From: Serripes groenlandicus
Lineage: Eukaryota; Mollusca; Bivalvia; Cardiida; Cardiidae
Length of the DNA stretch: 64,000 nt
Reading direction: 5' to 3'
Assembly (NCBI GenBank): GCA_031761405.1
Contig: JASEVX010000001.1
Coordinates: forward strand, 199,998,356-200,062,355
Part shown: in pieces, positions 20,501-35,200 of the stretch
Layout: each line of letters begins with the position of its first letter
How positions within the stretch are numbered: the first letter of the stretch is position 1
The notes under the pieces: model-generated
The model's database searches: none
Seen by the model: only the letters and a program-made list of their open reading frames with translations
Told to the model about the DNA's origin: nothing
Made by a program: the position numbers and the translations under genes

Positions 20501-23206
20501 GGGAAAGGATAAATGAACCCCGTTCTTTGGAAAAGGTGCTTGTCGCCTTTTTGTGAACAGTGTATATGCAGATCAGCCTATGCGTCATTACAGTCGATTC
20601 AAGATCTGCTATGTTCAATTATCACTCACATAAGTGAGCAATTTCCCCATTTTGCCAAAATGTTTTCAAACGTTGTCTGCTGCAGATGCGTGAAATTGCA
20701 TCTGAAAGTGGGAAAGTGTTAACAAATGGAAAAGAAGACCAACAAAAAAACAAAACAAAAACCAGTTAAATAGCTCAATTGGGAAGAGTAAACTATGTTA
20801 ACGTCCGTTGAATTGTAATACAAGCTTGTTAAATTGTAACAGATATTCAAATATTCCCCTTTCAGTCATTATAAATATTTAAGCCCCGTCCAGACCCCGG
20901 GAATAATAATCTGTCAATTTTGGACTGGTTTCCTCAGAATGAAATGGGCAGCTCTAGAACTCGTTTGTTGTCGTCAATTCAGATAATGATCTTATTAGAA
21001 ACGAAATGTCTCTTGAAAAGCACACATGCATTTCGTGTTTTCATGGACGGGTGCTCGGTCTCCAAGATTATAAATAGGACTTTTCTTATATAGTCCAAGT
21101 ATCTTCAAACAGCATACTGCTCAACTTGGAAACATTTATGTCCTGTCTTGCAATTCTCAGTCTGATTGCATATGCGGAGAGGGAATAATTAACCATAGTT
21201 TTCACTGTCCGTTTACAGGCAAAGTTTCACCATAGTTTTCATTGTCCGTTTACAGGCAAAGTGTCACCATAATTTCCACTGTCCGTTTACAGGCAAAGTG
21301 TCACCATAGTTTTCACTGTCCGTTTGCAGGCAAAGTGTCACCATAGTTTTCACTGTCCGTTTACAGGCAAAGTGACACCATAGTTTTCATTGTCCGTTTC
21401 CATCTAATTCAGTCCTTAATTCATCTTTTGACAAGAACGGGAAACTAGGCCAATTTGTTTTACGCCAATTTACTTGTATTTGATCCTTTTATGTAGAGTC
21501 AATCAAATCCTAAATCACCCGACTCAAGGCTAAATTACATTTTGAATTAAAGGCAAAATTATGTTCGGAATAAAAGGCTTAATTCCGTTGGGAATTAAAG
21601 ACTAAACTATGTTTGGAATTAAAAGCTAAAATCTGTTCGGATTCTGTTTGGATTTAAAGACTAAACTCTGTTTGGAATTAAAGGCTTAATTATGTTTGGA
21701 ATTAAAAAATGAAATTCTGTTTGGAATTAAAAGCTCAATTTTATTTGGATTTAAAGACTAAACTCTGTTGGGAATTACAGACTAAATTATGTTTGGAACT
21801 AAACGCTAAATACTGTTTGGAATTAAAAGCTCAATTCTGTTTGGATTTAAAGACGAAACTCTGTTTGGAATTAAATTCTTAATTCTGTTTGGAGTTAAAG
21901 ACTAAACTATTATTTTTTGCATTACGAAATAAGCGCGTCGCTCTAGGAAAAATGAAATAGATGGTATATACACACATTCAGATCCTTATCTACTATTGTT
22001 ATAAATACAACAAAAGCCAAGCTTCGTATAACAATTACACCTGTGAATAACAACTTCGTGCGCATCCATTGTATCACATCCAAAAAGTCGCTGCTTTTTA
22101 GAAGGTTCATGAAATTGTCTACGACTTATTTTCGCAAAGGCTGATCTGGATCAGCCCTGATCTGGATCATCACTGATCGGAAAAGCTTTACACGTTGTTT
22201 TTCCAGAGTGGCGTTCATACAAGCGATATAAAGAACTTTTCCACATTGACTCGGCGCAATTTTAAAAGTGCCAAAATCTGTTTGCATTACGTTAATGCGT
22301 GTTACGACTCAATCCCTGCGGAGTTCCTTTCTTGTCAATTACAAGTGAACAGATAGTGTTTTATTCTGACACAAATATCGCTCCACCATCTAACCTTTGA
22401 ACGACGAGGTAAAATGAGAATAATGAGCCGTCTCGCGAAAAAACCAACAGTGTGGACTCTGCGTAAAGTATCGACCCGAATCAGACTAAACATGCCGCGC
22501 AGGCTGACCCGGACAGACACTTTTTGCCTCCTGTGGATTTTCTGTTTCAGGAATAATTACTCTATACCTCTATCCCTCTGAGACGGAATGTGTCGGCCCG
22601 GATCAGTCTGCGCGGACTACGCAGGCTGATCCTGGTCGATACATTACGCAGATGCAATCATGTTGGTTTTCTCGCGGGACGGCTCAGATTCCGTCGTCCT
22701 AGTTTACGATTGGTGTCGAGTTCCATTTTGGTGGAACTACTTTTTGACACGACTTCCGGCGACGTACACGTATTTCACTTTCATCCGGCAATGTCACCTT
22801 CTGTTGTTTTCGTTGCTAGTTTAAATGGTGTATTACGCCGCTTTCGGTCGTATTTCAGTTATTTCACGGGGTTTCCTTTGTGATTTACCAGGACTACCGG
22901 TATTGTTTATCCAGACCCCGATGCACCAGTCGCCATGCTTTCCACGCAAACCTGAACACCAATGAGGGAGACCCTTACTATCATTTTAACAGTCTTTTAT
23001 TTGACCGAAGTGTGTTCGGACCCCGTTCTCCGGCTCGGATGCTCTGACCACTTCACCATGGAGAAGGCTACCTCATGCAACAATAGTGTAATACACATCT
23101 TTTTATATATCGTTTTAAGTGCTTTTAAGTTTTAACATTGTATGGTTAAAAACTAAGTTGTTTAGGTTGGTTAAAAGTTTAAAATCTATATTTTAGCATG
23201 CATATT

Positions 23207-23244
<38 letters not shown>

Positions 23245-26200
23245 CGGTAATTTATGTTATCAGGTAATCAGCTTCGAAGTGAAATTATGGGAGTTCTTGG
23301 AGTACAGGCACCTTAAATTAAAAAAATATGACCTCTTTATAGCAAACTATTTCTAAATAAAGAGTGTTTACAAATGAAAGAAACAGGTATTTCAGAAAGT
23401 TATCATTTGGATAATCCGGGAGTTACCAACTCTCGTTTGGTTCAGAAGGAAGAAAGGATGACCCACACCGATTGAAGTAGGACATTTAATAATGGTCAGT
23501 TATTTCAAAAGTTGTCTCCCTTAATTGTAAGTTGTCAAACGCTATACATGGTTGCTGCTATTAGCTAGATTGGTGCTGTGTCATTCGGTTAAATTTAAAG
23601 TGGGAATTATTAAAAATAACCAAACGAGAACAATGACCTACCTTTCTGACTGTATGGACGTCTGGGCCTGGCCGATTGATGATAATATATCTTCTAATAG
23701 GCTTTGTTTACGCGACAAGTCCTCTAACAGTCTGGAAAATAAATGGCGTAACAGTACATTCAAAAAGGAATGAACTAGTTTATGTGATTTACAACAGATA
23801 TTTATAACAACAGTAACAAAAATAACACATCCGGACTCTACCATTTAGAGTAAGGCGAATTGCACATTCCTATATTCCTATATAGTGTTGAAAAGAAAGT
23901 AAACGATGCATAACCTTAGACAAAAGAGGTAAATAATATATGACAGTTACTACATTTACAACCTTAGTAATGGTTTTAATATAGTTATTGAAAGATCATT
24001 ATTTTTAAAAGTATTTTTGGTGGAAATATTGAATGTCATTTAATGCCGGGAAATGCATTTTTTTTTTTACAGCCTGTCGCTTCAATTCATTTTTTTTTCG
24101 GGTGTGTGTGTGTGTTTTATCTGCTTCTATGACAGGTTTCTATACTGTCGTCTCCTCTAGGACAAATATCAGTTTCATCTTAAAAACCCCATGCGTTGCC
24201 ACTGCCATTGGCAGAAGGTTCGCGTGAATCGACGGTTAAATTGTTTAGCACTTCAAGTCTTGATTACAAAACGCCGGTTATTAATAACGTTCCTTTTTAC
24301 TTTTAATGATTCTCATTTTTTCTTTACGGGAATTGTTTTAATTACGCAATTGCCAGCTTAATATAATCTCTTGTAAGAATTAAACATCAAGAAACATTGC
24401 TGTAAGAGTCCACATCTTTCTTTTAACCCGTTACTGACTGTACGCGACTTTAACACTTTCCCCCATATAGACGCTTTCTGACGCCTCTGCAGCAGACGGC
24501 TTTTTTTTAAAAAACATTGTGACAAAATTCGAAATTGCTCATAATAAGCAATTCCTCCTTTTGCCACAATAATTTCAAGTCTATATAATTATTTAACTCT
24601 CATTTATTGAGATATTTCCTACTTTTGGCAAGACATTTTCAAAGTCGTCTGCTGCATTTTTGTTGTAAGTGGGACATGTTTAAAAAACATTACGTATTAC
24701 CATTTGGCTACATTTGCGAACAATGTAGACACGGATAAGCCTGCATCTACATTCAGTCTGATCTCGGACAACATGTGTTGCACTATCGTTATAAGCCCAT
24801 TTCATGCGCGGCTGGGTGGAAGAGAACATTTGGGCCGTGCGTGGTGATTTTACATTGATATTTAGTAAAGATGAGCCGAGCTCCGGTTGCACAGTTGGTT
24901 GCGACACGGGCTGTCAATCCATAGGTTGTAGATTCGACCCCAGCTCGGCCCACTTTGACAAAGACAAACGTCCTGCGTCTGCAACCAATGGGCTCACAGC
25001 CAATGTGGAAAAACAACCAGTTGCTTTCAAAGACTGTTGTTAGGCGTACGGGTGTGAAAAAGCCAGATAACGCATGAGTAGGTCAACTGAACGTCGTGAT
25101 TGTTGAAAACGGCGTAAAATACCAATTGAGATAGATTGTCAACAGACTATGATGAGTATGAATTCACCGTGATACAATGCTGTTCAAAACAGTTTAAACA
25201 CTTTAAATGTAACGGCTGGCGATCAGGATGTCGGCGTTGCCATAACGACCGACATGTCGGTGTAAGCATTAACATATGGAAGACATTACTGCATTGTAAG
25301 AGCATTAGAACCAAAGGTACCGGGTTTTTATCCCGTGATAAACGTGTTCTGCCTTTGTGATTTATTTTTTACACAAACGGCGCGCGTACTCACATAAACG
25401 CTTGTTTTGCAATCGATGTAAAATAAGAATAGATCAATTCAAAGTAAGGATAAAAGCATGCCGGTATTACTGGGATCAATACCACCAACATAACTTAGCG
25501 TGAAGTGATACTTCAATACTTTAAAGCATAATTTATTTCGTCATTTATTTTCGTTTCCCTAATATTTTATATATAACAAATTGTAACAAAAAGGGGAAGT
25601 CAACACTATTCAATACTTATACTTGTTATTCCCATGTTTGTGTCTAGATGATTTCATAGCCGTCTGCAGATTTGTTACATGAAGGAAAGGGTTAACCATT
25701 TGTGATTTTGTAAGTAAGTAAGGTTGGTGGAATTGGACACAGGGGCGTATTTCGGTTTACTGACGTGTGCTCGTTAGCCATTTCAAACATGCCGACGCAC
25801 TTTGATACATCTGCAGCAGACAACTTTCGAAAAAATATGAGAGAAAATTACTGCGGACTAAAACCTTACAACTTTTCTGTCAGGTAAATCTGAAGTTTGA
25901 AGGTCAAATTACGCTAAAAACATCCGCTGACTTGCTGATCTATACTTGTACTAAAGTCCCCCAAAAAACCCTTTGTTTGCGTAGAAATGAGTGTATACCA
26001 TCACCAGAATGTATTGAATATATGACATTGAGTTTAAATGCATTGTGAATGTGTATAGAATATGGAAATGATTGATTTGATCACTTTCAGTATTTTGACC
26101 TTGATTGAAAGTAAATGCTAAACACAGGTTTTGTCCGGGCCCGATTTGGTAATGCATGGCCCCACATTTCTTTGGATTGTTTTAAAGCTAGGCGGGAACT

Positions 26201-29200
26201 CTTTTCAATGCTATATGGTGTTCTACATGAAAAACGTTTAGAAAGTGTGACAATCGAGGACTGAAACTGGTCGATTTACATGGAAACAAAGAAGAAATTT
26301 TATTGGTGTATTGTAACCTGAAAGTTACTTATTAGAATCATATAACATCCGGTCATGTGCGCGCAACAAAGAAAACATCGGTTTTGTGTTTACCTTGGTA
26401 TAAGTGATACCATGATATTCGTAGAACCTACTATACTTTAAATGGTGGATTTGGTTAACAAATACCTCCTTACACCATTTCTGTCAGGTTAATATGAATA
26501 CATCCCCGGGAAAACGGCCGTGTTATGACTTGAATACTGTTAAAAGCGGCGTAATTAATCACTCTGAGGACGAGACATTGCCGATACAACTTACAGTTTC
26601 CGTTTCTCCGTGTCCATGGCTTCTTTTCCGGATCGTTTTCCAGGTGCTAAAGGGCTATGGATAAGCTGATTAAGAATGTCCTTCTCCGCGAGGTTCTTTT
26701 CATTTTCCAACACAGAACATATATCGTCCGACATAGGTCCCATAACGCGACATTCATCTAATCTGGAAAGAGATTTAACATACGTTAAGTAAAAATTTGA
26801 GCCGTCCCGCGAGAAAACCAACAGTGTGGACTCTGCGTAAAGTATCGACACGGTTCAGCCTAAGCATACCGCGCAGTCTAACCTGGACAGACACTTTTCG
26901 CCTCCTGTGGATTTTCTGTTTTAGGAATCATTACTATATACCTCTATCCCCCTGATACGGAATGTGTCGTCCCGGATCAGTCTGCTCAGACTGCGCAGGC
27001 TGATCTGGGTTGATACATTACGCAGAGTCCATAATGTTGGTTTTTTCGCGGTACGGCTCCGTGGTATCAGTGAAATCATATGATACCCCAATTTGTATTA
27101 CAATATATAGATGCATTTAAATGTAATTGGGAAAAACGTTCGTTTTTGTAGATGTGAAATGCGCTATACCTTGTTATTGTCCTGTGCGATCGCACAAAGA
27201 GCTAAATGATATTAAAGTTAACCTTGACCTTAACTTGACAATGCCAATGACAATGGCAATGATAATGACAAATCTTTATTTAAAAGTACTTAGGCCACCG
27301 GCGCATAATACATAACATTCTATTAATACATTTATTACTTTCTGAAAATTTTCCCCAAATCTAAAAAAATCTTTCAATAACATGCATACGTAGTGTGCTT
27401 ATTTTCTTATGAGCAATGGGGTTATTTGATTGAAGTAACCTGTAGAAACTAGTAATGCCAGTACAAGATTTATACCGTGCCAGGTGAAATAGAAATACTG
27501 TCTGATTTCGCGGAACTTTTCGCACTGGAAAAATACATCATATTCACACTCAGTTATGTTATGATTAAACTTTTGAAAAAAGTACAAAACATATCCTATT
27601 TTCCCGTGTTATTTTACTATGGCAACCAGTCTCAATTCTAAAACTTATGACTAGAGCACTGACAGTTTGATACGGCAATTTTATGGTAAAAAGGGCATGT
27701 CTGTAAGAAGATATTGTTCTGTATTCAATAGAGACTTATAATGTTTATAGTGAAGACATCGACCAGATACGTCCAAGCCAATGGAGTCATGTAAGAAGAC
27801 ATCATTTTACGATAAACAAAATGAGCCGCCCGCGAAAAAACATAATTATGGTCTCTGTGTAATGTATTGATCCAGATCAGCCGGCGCAATCCGCGCAGGC
27901 TAATCCGGGTCGACACATTCCGTCTCAGGGGGATAGATGTATAAGGTAATGATTCCTGAAACAGAAAATCTGCAGGAGGCGAAAAGTGTCTGTCCGGGTA
28001 AGCCTGTGCGGCATGCTTAGGTTGATCCGGGTCGATACTTTACGCAGAGTCCACAATGTTCATTGTCTCGCGGGACGGCTCAAATGTAAATGCCTTGGCA
28101 ATTTTACAGTTACAATTGTTTAAAATAATTATGATCCATTTTAAATGAAAAGGTCAGCTTCACCGATCAGGAATCGGTCCTTTCTGATCGTTTTGAGGTC
28201 TGTAATAACGTGTATATATTAACCCTTTCCCTCATATAGACGCTTTCTGACGCCTCTGCAGCAGACGGCGTTTTGAAAACATAGTGACAAAAGAAGAAAT
28301 TGCACAAAACGTGCAATTTCTCCTTTTGCCACAATGTTTTCCACTTTTTGTCATAGGTTATCCATTCAATTATAGAGATTTTCCATTATTTGACAAAATA
28401 TGTTCAAAGTCGTCTGCTGCAGAATTGTCTTATGAGGGAAAGGGTTAACGAAGTCACCGTAGATATTTCATTTTTTTAGTTAGGTCCGAATGATGAGTCC
28501 ATGGCCATTAAATCGCCACAATACCAGACAATAAACATTTCACATGAAAATCCCCATACCCCTCTTTAATTGTGTTTACGACTTGGACATAGCCTATTTT
28601 TTCGTGAGGCAAGTCGTATTATATTCAAGGGTGACAAAGCTCGCTTACGTGCAGAAATGTTGAGATAAGCCACGAACAAACTGATAACCTATCTTAGATG
28701 ATTATGGAGACAAATTAGAATATTCTGTATATCAACTTGACAAATGTATGAATTGCGGGCCATCGCATATTGCATGGTATTGTTATCACTGGCTGTCGAC
28801 GTAATTACGTTAGAGAGCCAAGTCACACTAAAAGCCGACTTTCATGGTTCTAGAAACTGGCTTGCATTTACAAACACATAGAGACATTCAACCATGTAAT
28901 CAGCTATTATCGCCGCAAGTGGGAATCGAACACAAGACACCCAGTTTCAAAGCACACACTCTAACCTCTCGGCCACGCACGATTTCTTAGAAAAAAAACC
29001 ACGAATATTTAAGCCGCATTATGCCAAAAACAGATGTTGTTATACTTGCGAACAGTGAAGGGTTTAGCGAGTCACGCAATGTCCTGTTATTTAATATTAC
29101 TGAACCTGTTGAATCCCGGAACCGATTATGTGAAGCCTGCGACAACAGTATAGAACCAGGGCATTCGCGCGGTCTGACCATTCTCTGTAATGCTGGATGC

Positions 29201-32200
29201 TCAACTCAACAATTCTATCTAGATATTTCTATAATTCTGATATGAAGTCTTTTAACTGCAAAGCTGGATAAGTCCATTTTAAAAAAATTAAGCATTATAA
29301 TGGTAAAACACTGCAATTCGAAGACGTGTTGATAAAATCTTAGGAAAACCCATATGTTAAGGGAAACTGGTTCCTATTAGATATCTCATTTACCAATTGC
29401 TATATATGCATATATATTTTGAAGTAGCTGCAGTAGACGATATTTCACTGAGTGATTAATCCTCTTTTTGTCACATCGTTTTTCGTCTGCTGCAGATATA
29501 TTTAACCCTTTCCCTCATACAACACATTTTTAGCAGACGACTTTGAAAACATCTTGACAATTATATATAAAATCTCAATAAATTTAAGTATAAAAGATGG
29601 ATAGAGTTGAAAAGATGGTGGCAAATGGAGAAATTGCTCATTAAGAGCAATTATTCAATTCGCAACAATGTTTTCACAAGTCGTCTGCTGCAGAGGCGTC
29701 AGAAAGCGTCTATATGTGGGAAGGGGTTAAACGTGGGAGAGGGCAAAGGGATGATAAAACGGAAGTACAACAAGACCCTCAATCGCCCGACGCGGTCCCT
29801 TTATTATTGTCTGCGTGTCGTCATCTGATAAGGCACGCGCAACATTTTATTATCTGCCGGCGGACTGGGCTTTAGTTATCTGATAGGTTAAGTACATCGT
29901 CGTAGTAACGAAAGTGCAACTAATGGTGTCAGTATTTATTGTGCGAACCCATTGTCTTAATCATGTCTGAATCGTCATTACCAAAGATAACATAACTTGT
30001 CAAAGCAGTGAAGTGCATTGGTTTTAACTTTTTGTGTACGATGATTAGTTTTCCTGAAGCATTGCTTACATGCAATCTCGGACAAAAATACCATGCCATA
30101 GTTTACAATCGGTGTTTCTGTATACCACCATATGATATTATATATGATAACCACGCCCCGATTCGTTGGGTAAGTGTTGTCACTAGTATATTACATAATA
30201 CTAAATACCTAGATATATTTACGACAGAACAGAATAGAACCAGCATCAGATATACACACAATCCACAGTCAAACCATTACAGTTACCACCAATTTGCTAA
30301 AATGTCTGTGCTGACATATGTCTACCACTGTCAATATCGAATAATGATTGATATAATAATAAACCCAAACCATACTTATTCATGTAAAAGATGATTTGTA
30401 TATACTTTCTTGCACTCAAATCATATGCCATTGATTGGTGTTTTTTTAATGCAAGTTTAGTGCAGAATAAATCACCGTGATGTTCTTGCTTTGCCGCACC
30501 GGTTTGGATGAAAAACCTGATTCTGTGTATTAACCCTTTCCCACATACAGTAAATCTGCAGCAGACGACTTTGAAACATCTTTGCAAAAACATGGAAAAT
30601 CGTTATAAATGAATGAATAATTACTGTAAAAAGTTGAAAACATTTTGACAAAAGCAGAAATTGCTCAAATGTTTTCAGAAGTCGTTTGCTACACAGGCGT
30701 CAGAAAGCGTCTATATGGTCCTCCATGAACCTGTCTGTCCGACCCGCATCTTAACCATGCATAATAGGATTTCTAAGACAATTGGTACAAAAGTGCACCA
30801 TGATGAGGTGGTGTGTCGTGCACAAAAAATCAGGCCTGTACCTCAAATGTTAAGGTCACTCGTAGAGGTCAAAGTTAAAAATGGGTACTGTTTGATAGGG
30901 CTGACTTCTCCGGCACGGACATTGTCAACAGTTTAGGAGTTTGTTGAGACACTTTGCTTGTACGAATCAACAGCCTTCATTTCATTTACGTTTGTGAATA
31001 CATGTACTCCGAGATACTGCTTGTTACTTTGCAGGATTTTCTACACGATCGCCACTACAATGCCTTCGGCGCTTTGATTTGAGATAGACCTTGCTTTATG
31101 ACATTTTAAACATTGAAAGTAAAGTTGATCTTGATTATGGACATGAACGATACTTATTTATTAATGCTAAACGTAAGCGTAAAGTAATGAAACATGATAG
31201 GAGGGTACAACTAATACCACTTTGCTACAGACACGTGTGGTGTGGTTTTTTGTGATCACGCATTTTCTATGCTCTTACCATTGTACCATCATAAATCTAC
31301 AGATGAATGATACGCAAGAGTGCAAACACATATATCATAGTCCTCTTGTATGTCCACTTCCGGTTTCAAATTAGCTTGTTATAGCTTAGTGTATTAAATG
31401 ATAAACAATAGTTCCAGGACATATATCATAGTTCCATTGTTTGTCACTTCCGGTTTCAAATTAGCGTGTTCTGGCTTAGTGTATTAAATGATAAACAATA
31501 GTTCCAGGACATATATAAAAGTTCTCTTGTGTGTCACTTGCGTTTACAAATACATTGCTAATAATGAAAATGATATCTGAAACCATTTGTAGTACAATAT
31601 TATAATAACTAACCGATTTCTCATAGAAAAAAAAATCCATACTTTTTAATCGAACGTATCAATACGCAAAGGAAAACTATAGTTTAAATGCATAAATCAA
31701 AACTAGCGGTCTCCCACAGCATCCGGCAACAAATGTCTAATATAAATTATGGCCAATGTATATGAACTCATGAAACGAAAGGTCAGAATACTAAAATATT
31801 ATTTTTGACACACCACTTAACTATACATGTGAAACGTAATGGAGCGCAACTTTGTAAACCGTTTGGACAAAAATCAAGACGACCTTAATCAAACATACGT
31901 TTCTCTTCATATTCCTGACCACATCGGTGGTGAAGTGGTAAAGCCGCGGTCTGCCTCGGTTGCTAGAGAGCGCTGGTTCGATCCCCCGACCGGGTCACAC
32001 TAAATACTTTAAAGATGGTGGAAGTGGCTGCCCTCTTTAGCACTCAGTATTGTGGGGTTAGTATTGCGACTGACTTGCTGGTGTCAGGATAAACGGACCA
32101 GTACATGTAGTACCAGTAACTTACTCAGGAAACGCCGTGAACTGAATACAATGTTGATAGTGGCGTACAACACTAAACAATAAATTTGTATACGCTTGTT

Positions 32201-35200
32201 GTTGTTTGTTCGCGTTGTTTACCCTCGCACTCGGCAATAATGTCATTTGGCAAGCAATCTTTATACGCCTCGACGTGAGCAAAATAAATGTGATGGACGT
32301 TCGATTCTGCACTGGTCGCCCTTGCGTTGTTGTGGTATGCACTCATCGCCGCAATTCAATAACTTATGTTTAACTCAACTTTACACGTATCTGATAAAGA
32401 GTTCTTCAAGGGGAACAATGATACTACTTCCGGTTTATTTCGTCTGAAGTTTGCCATGACTAACTTAAATATAACTTTAACATAACACCAATTGGAAAAA
32501 AAAAGCCTGAACTAAGTGAACCTCATTCTGTGTGGTGATTGTATGGAAACATTAACAAGGGCATTTCTAAACAAAACATTGCGTCGTCACTAGGAATCCA
32601 CCGTTGCAAAGTGGTTAGCGTGAAACTGAGCGTACCGGATGCGATCCCCGTTCGCGTCAGTCGTCATGGTGGAGCGTCCTTACACAAGGCACATATCCTA
32701 GCCTAGTACTGGATTGTGATTATGAATATGTGTTCAATGACCATGATGTAATAGACATAACGTTGAAAATGGCGTAAAACATCAATAATTAATTTTAAAA
32801 AGCATTATTCTCTTTGCATACGAGTTATGTGAGGTGAAATGGGATCTTGTTGCGTCTCTTTCGGAATATATTAAACCTTTCTCAGGTTCAGACGCATTTT
32901 AAAGCATTCGGAGAAGAAGACATTTAGAAACATTGTAATGGTTCGTACGTCCACCTTGGGTGTCACTGACCAGGGCTCAATCATCGGCCTTTGTCATACC
33001 AAATATTTAACGGATAGTAAGGCTCCCTGGTGCACATAGTTGCGGCTATAGCATTATGATTGATGCTTCCGTGCCAGAATAATTAGTACCTATAGTACTG
33101 GTCAATTGACCAGGAAAAGCCGTGAGATGAATGAAATACTGGTGAAATCGACGTAAAGCACCGAACACACAAACAAATCATTTTCTTTTAAAGCAAAGAT
33201 ATCATGTTTTCCGCATTATGTATAAAGACGTTTTTGGAAAAATATATAAAATTCATTAACAGACTTATTATAAGTACATTAATTGAAAACGCACTAAATG
33301 CCACCACTTAACATTGCCCTCTTTTAGACTCAATTGTACACAAAAAGACATTTTGATGAAATTGTGTCAAAAGATAATATTGCTCAAATTAATAAAATTT
33401 CTCATTTGGTCACAATGATTTAAACTTTATTCTATAATTAAATATTAACGTAAGTTTTCATAGTTTTGCGTAGAACTTTTCAAAGTAGTCAGCCGCAGAA
33501 TATGTGTAAGTGGGAAAGAGTTTATTTTTACAAACAACACACTAAATAACAGGAATGAGTCTCAGTTGATTAATTTGAATTGCGTGTGATGAAACCATTA
33601 ATCTCTCTATACGTGTTTCTGTGATCATGACTTTGACAGAATTATGAATGTGCTTGATGTCTGATGCTTTGTACTTTTGTATGAGCACTATACTTGAATG
33701 GTCAAGCAGTCCCCCTTTTCTTCAAATAAACACAAATCAAAATCGATTGATCAGATAATTGATGAGCCTAGTGATCAGTAGTTCACTATTAAAACCTAAA
33801 TCAACATTACATGTCAAAGATAAATAAACACAAAGTTGAGGTGAAATGATTATCTTATTTCCATTAACTTGATGGCACCATAGGACCGTAGCTCTCTGAT
33901 GCCGCAGGATGGTGATAAAGACCTTAATGAAAACCGTAATAGACCATGTTATTTTGGTCATTCGCAAATTATATAAAATATAGAAACTCACGCATATAAT
34001 TGTTTAGTCGTTCGTACAGATTAAGCTTGGCATATACTGATCGCTTCTCATGGATCAGTATGTATTGACTAGTCAAAGTACATATCGAGGCCTTGGTGTG
34101 AAACAGTTGTAACTAAAAATCTATTTTGAAAACCCTGGTTTAGGGGCAATTTTGACCGCTTTGTAAACAATGCAAATTTAGGTGCCATTGCTCAGAACGA
34201 GCAATGGCACCTAAATTTCCATTGTTTACCAAGAAAAATGATTTAACTCTTTCACAGCGCCACAGGCAAAATTGATTTTTTTGCAAACACTACTGATTCA
34301 GGGGAGTCAGCTCGTAACGAGCTGTCTCACCTAAAATCAGCATTGTTTGACTATAAGTTATACAAAATAGTTCAAAGTTTTATCACATGATACATGGAAA
34401 CGCCTGATTTTGAACATGGAAGAGTCTACTTTAAACAATTCGGCGCTGAAAGGGTTAACGCTTATAGAGACTTTATGGTGAGGGGATTAACCTAGGTAAA
34501 AAAGATACCAATTTTAGTTACAACCGTTTCACGCCAAGCCCTCGATATTAGTCAATTTTAACGTAAGAACCAATAAAAAATCACTATCGATTATAGAAGT
34601 TGCAGCAAGATAAAGGTAAACACAAACTAATAACTTTAGAGGACAGATATCGAATTAGCGGTGCTCCGGGAAAACCGAACTTGGAATATATTTTCGATCA
34701 GTGTGGATCCATATCAACATGCGCTCACTCTAAACTTTTTTGCTAATTAGTTCTATGTTATTGTATGTTTGAATGACCTTCAGAAAAAAGTCTATGTTAA
34801 TCCGATAGCATTGGATGCGCGGAGACAGGTTTATCCTTATGTGTCATGATTACGTTAAGGTTGGTAATGTTAGCTTTTGTAAAGCACAGTTCCAATTGAA
34901 AGCTTTAGACCTCAACATATGGCAGAGAACTATGAAGAAAGACGTTTTATGCAGTGGTACCATCAAATACCATTTTTTACCAAGAAAAGCAGAAGGCACA
35001 TTTATTTTAACACGTTAACATGGTTTTTTTTGTCAGAGGTTTAGACTTCAATGGGCATTACAGATCAATAAAAATGTACTCTTGAGTTTCTTTATTATCG
35101 GTTTTAGTTTCTTTATTATCTTTTTTGATTGAACTGTAATACAACAAACAAAAAGGAGAACTAGTTTACTTTGTCCATACATTGACATACATTGAATTGA

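Noticed and set aside
29021..29245. 74-codon frame with several cysteines
   Set aside because: Abuts a SINE head and shows no domain pattern; not supported as a gene.
30008..30394. 128-codon plus frame
   Set aside because: No motif, low-complexity-like composition and no splice support; likely chance in AT-rich DNA.
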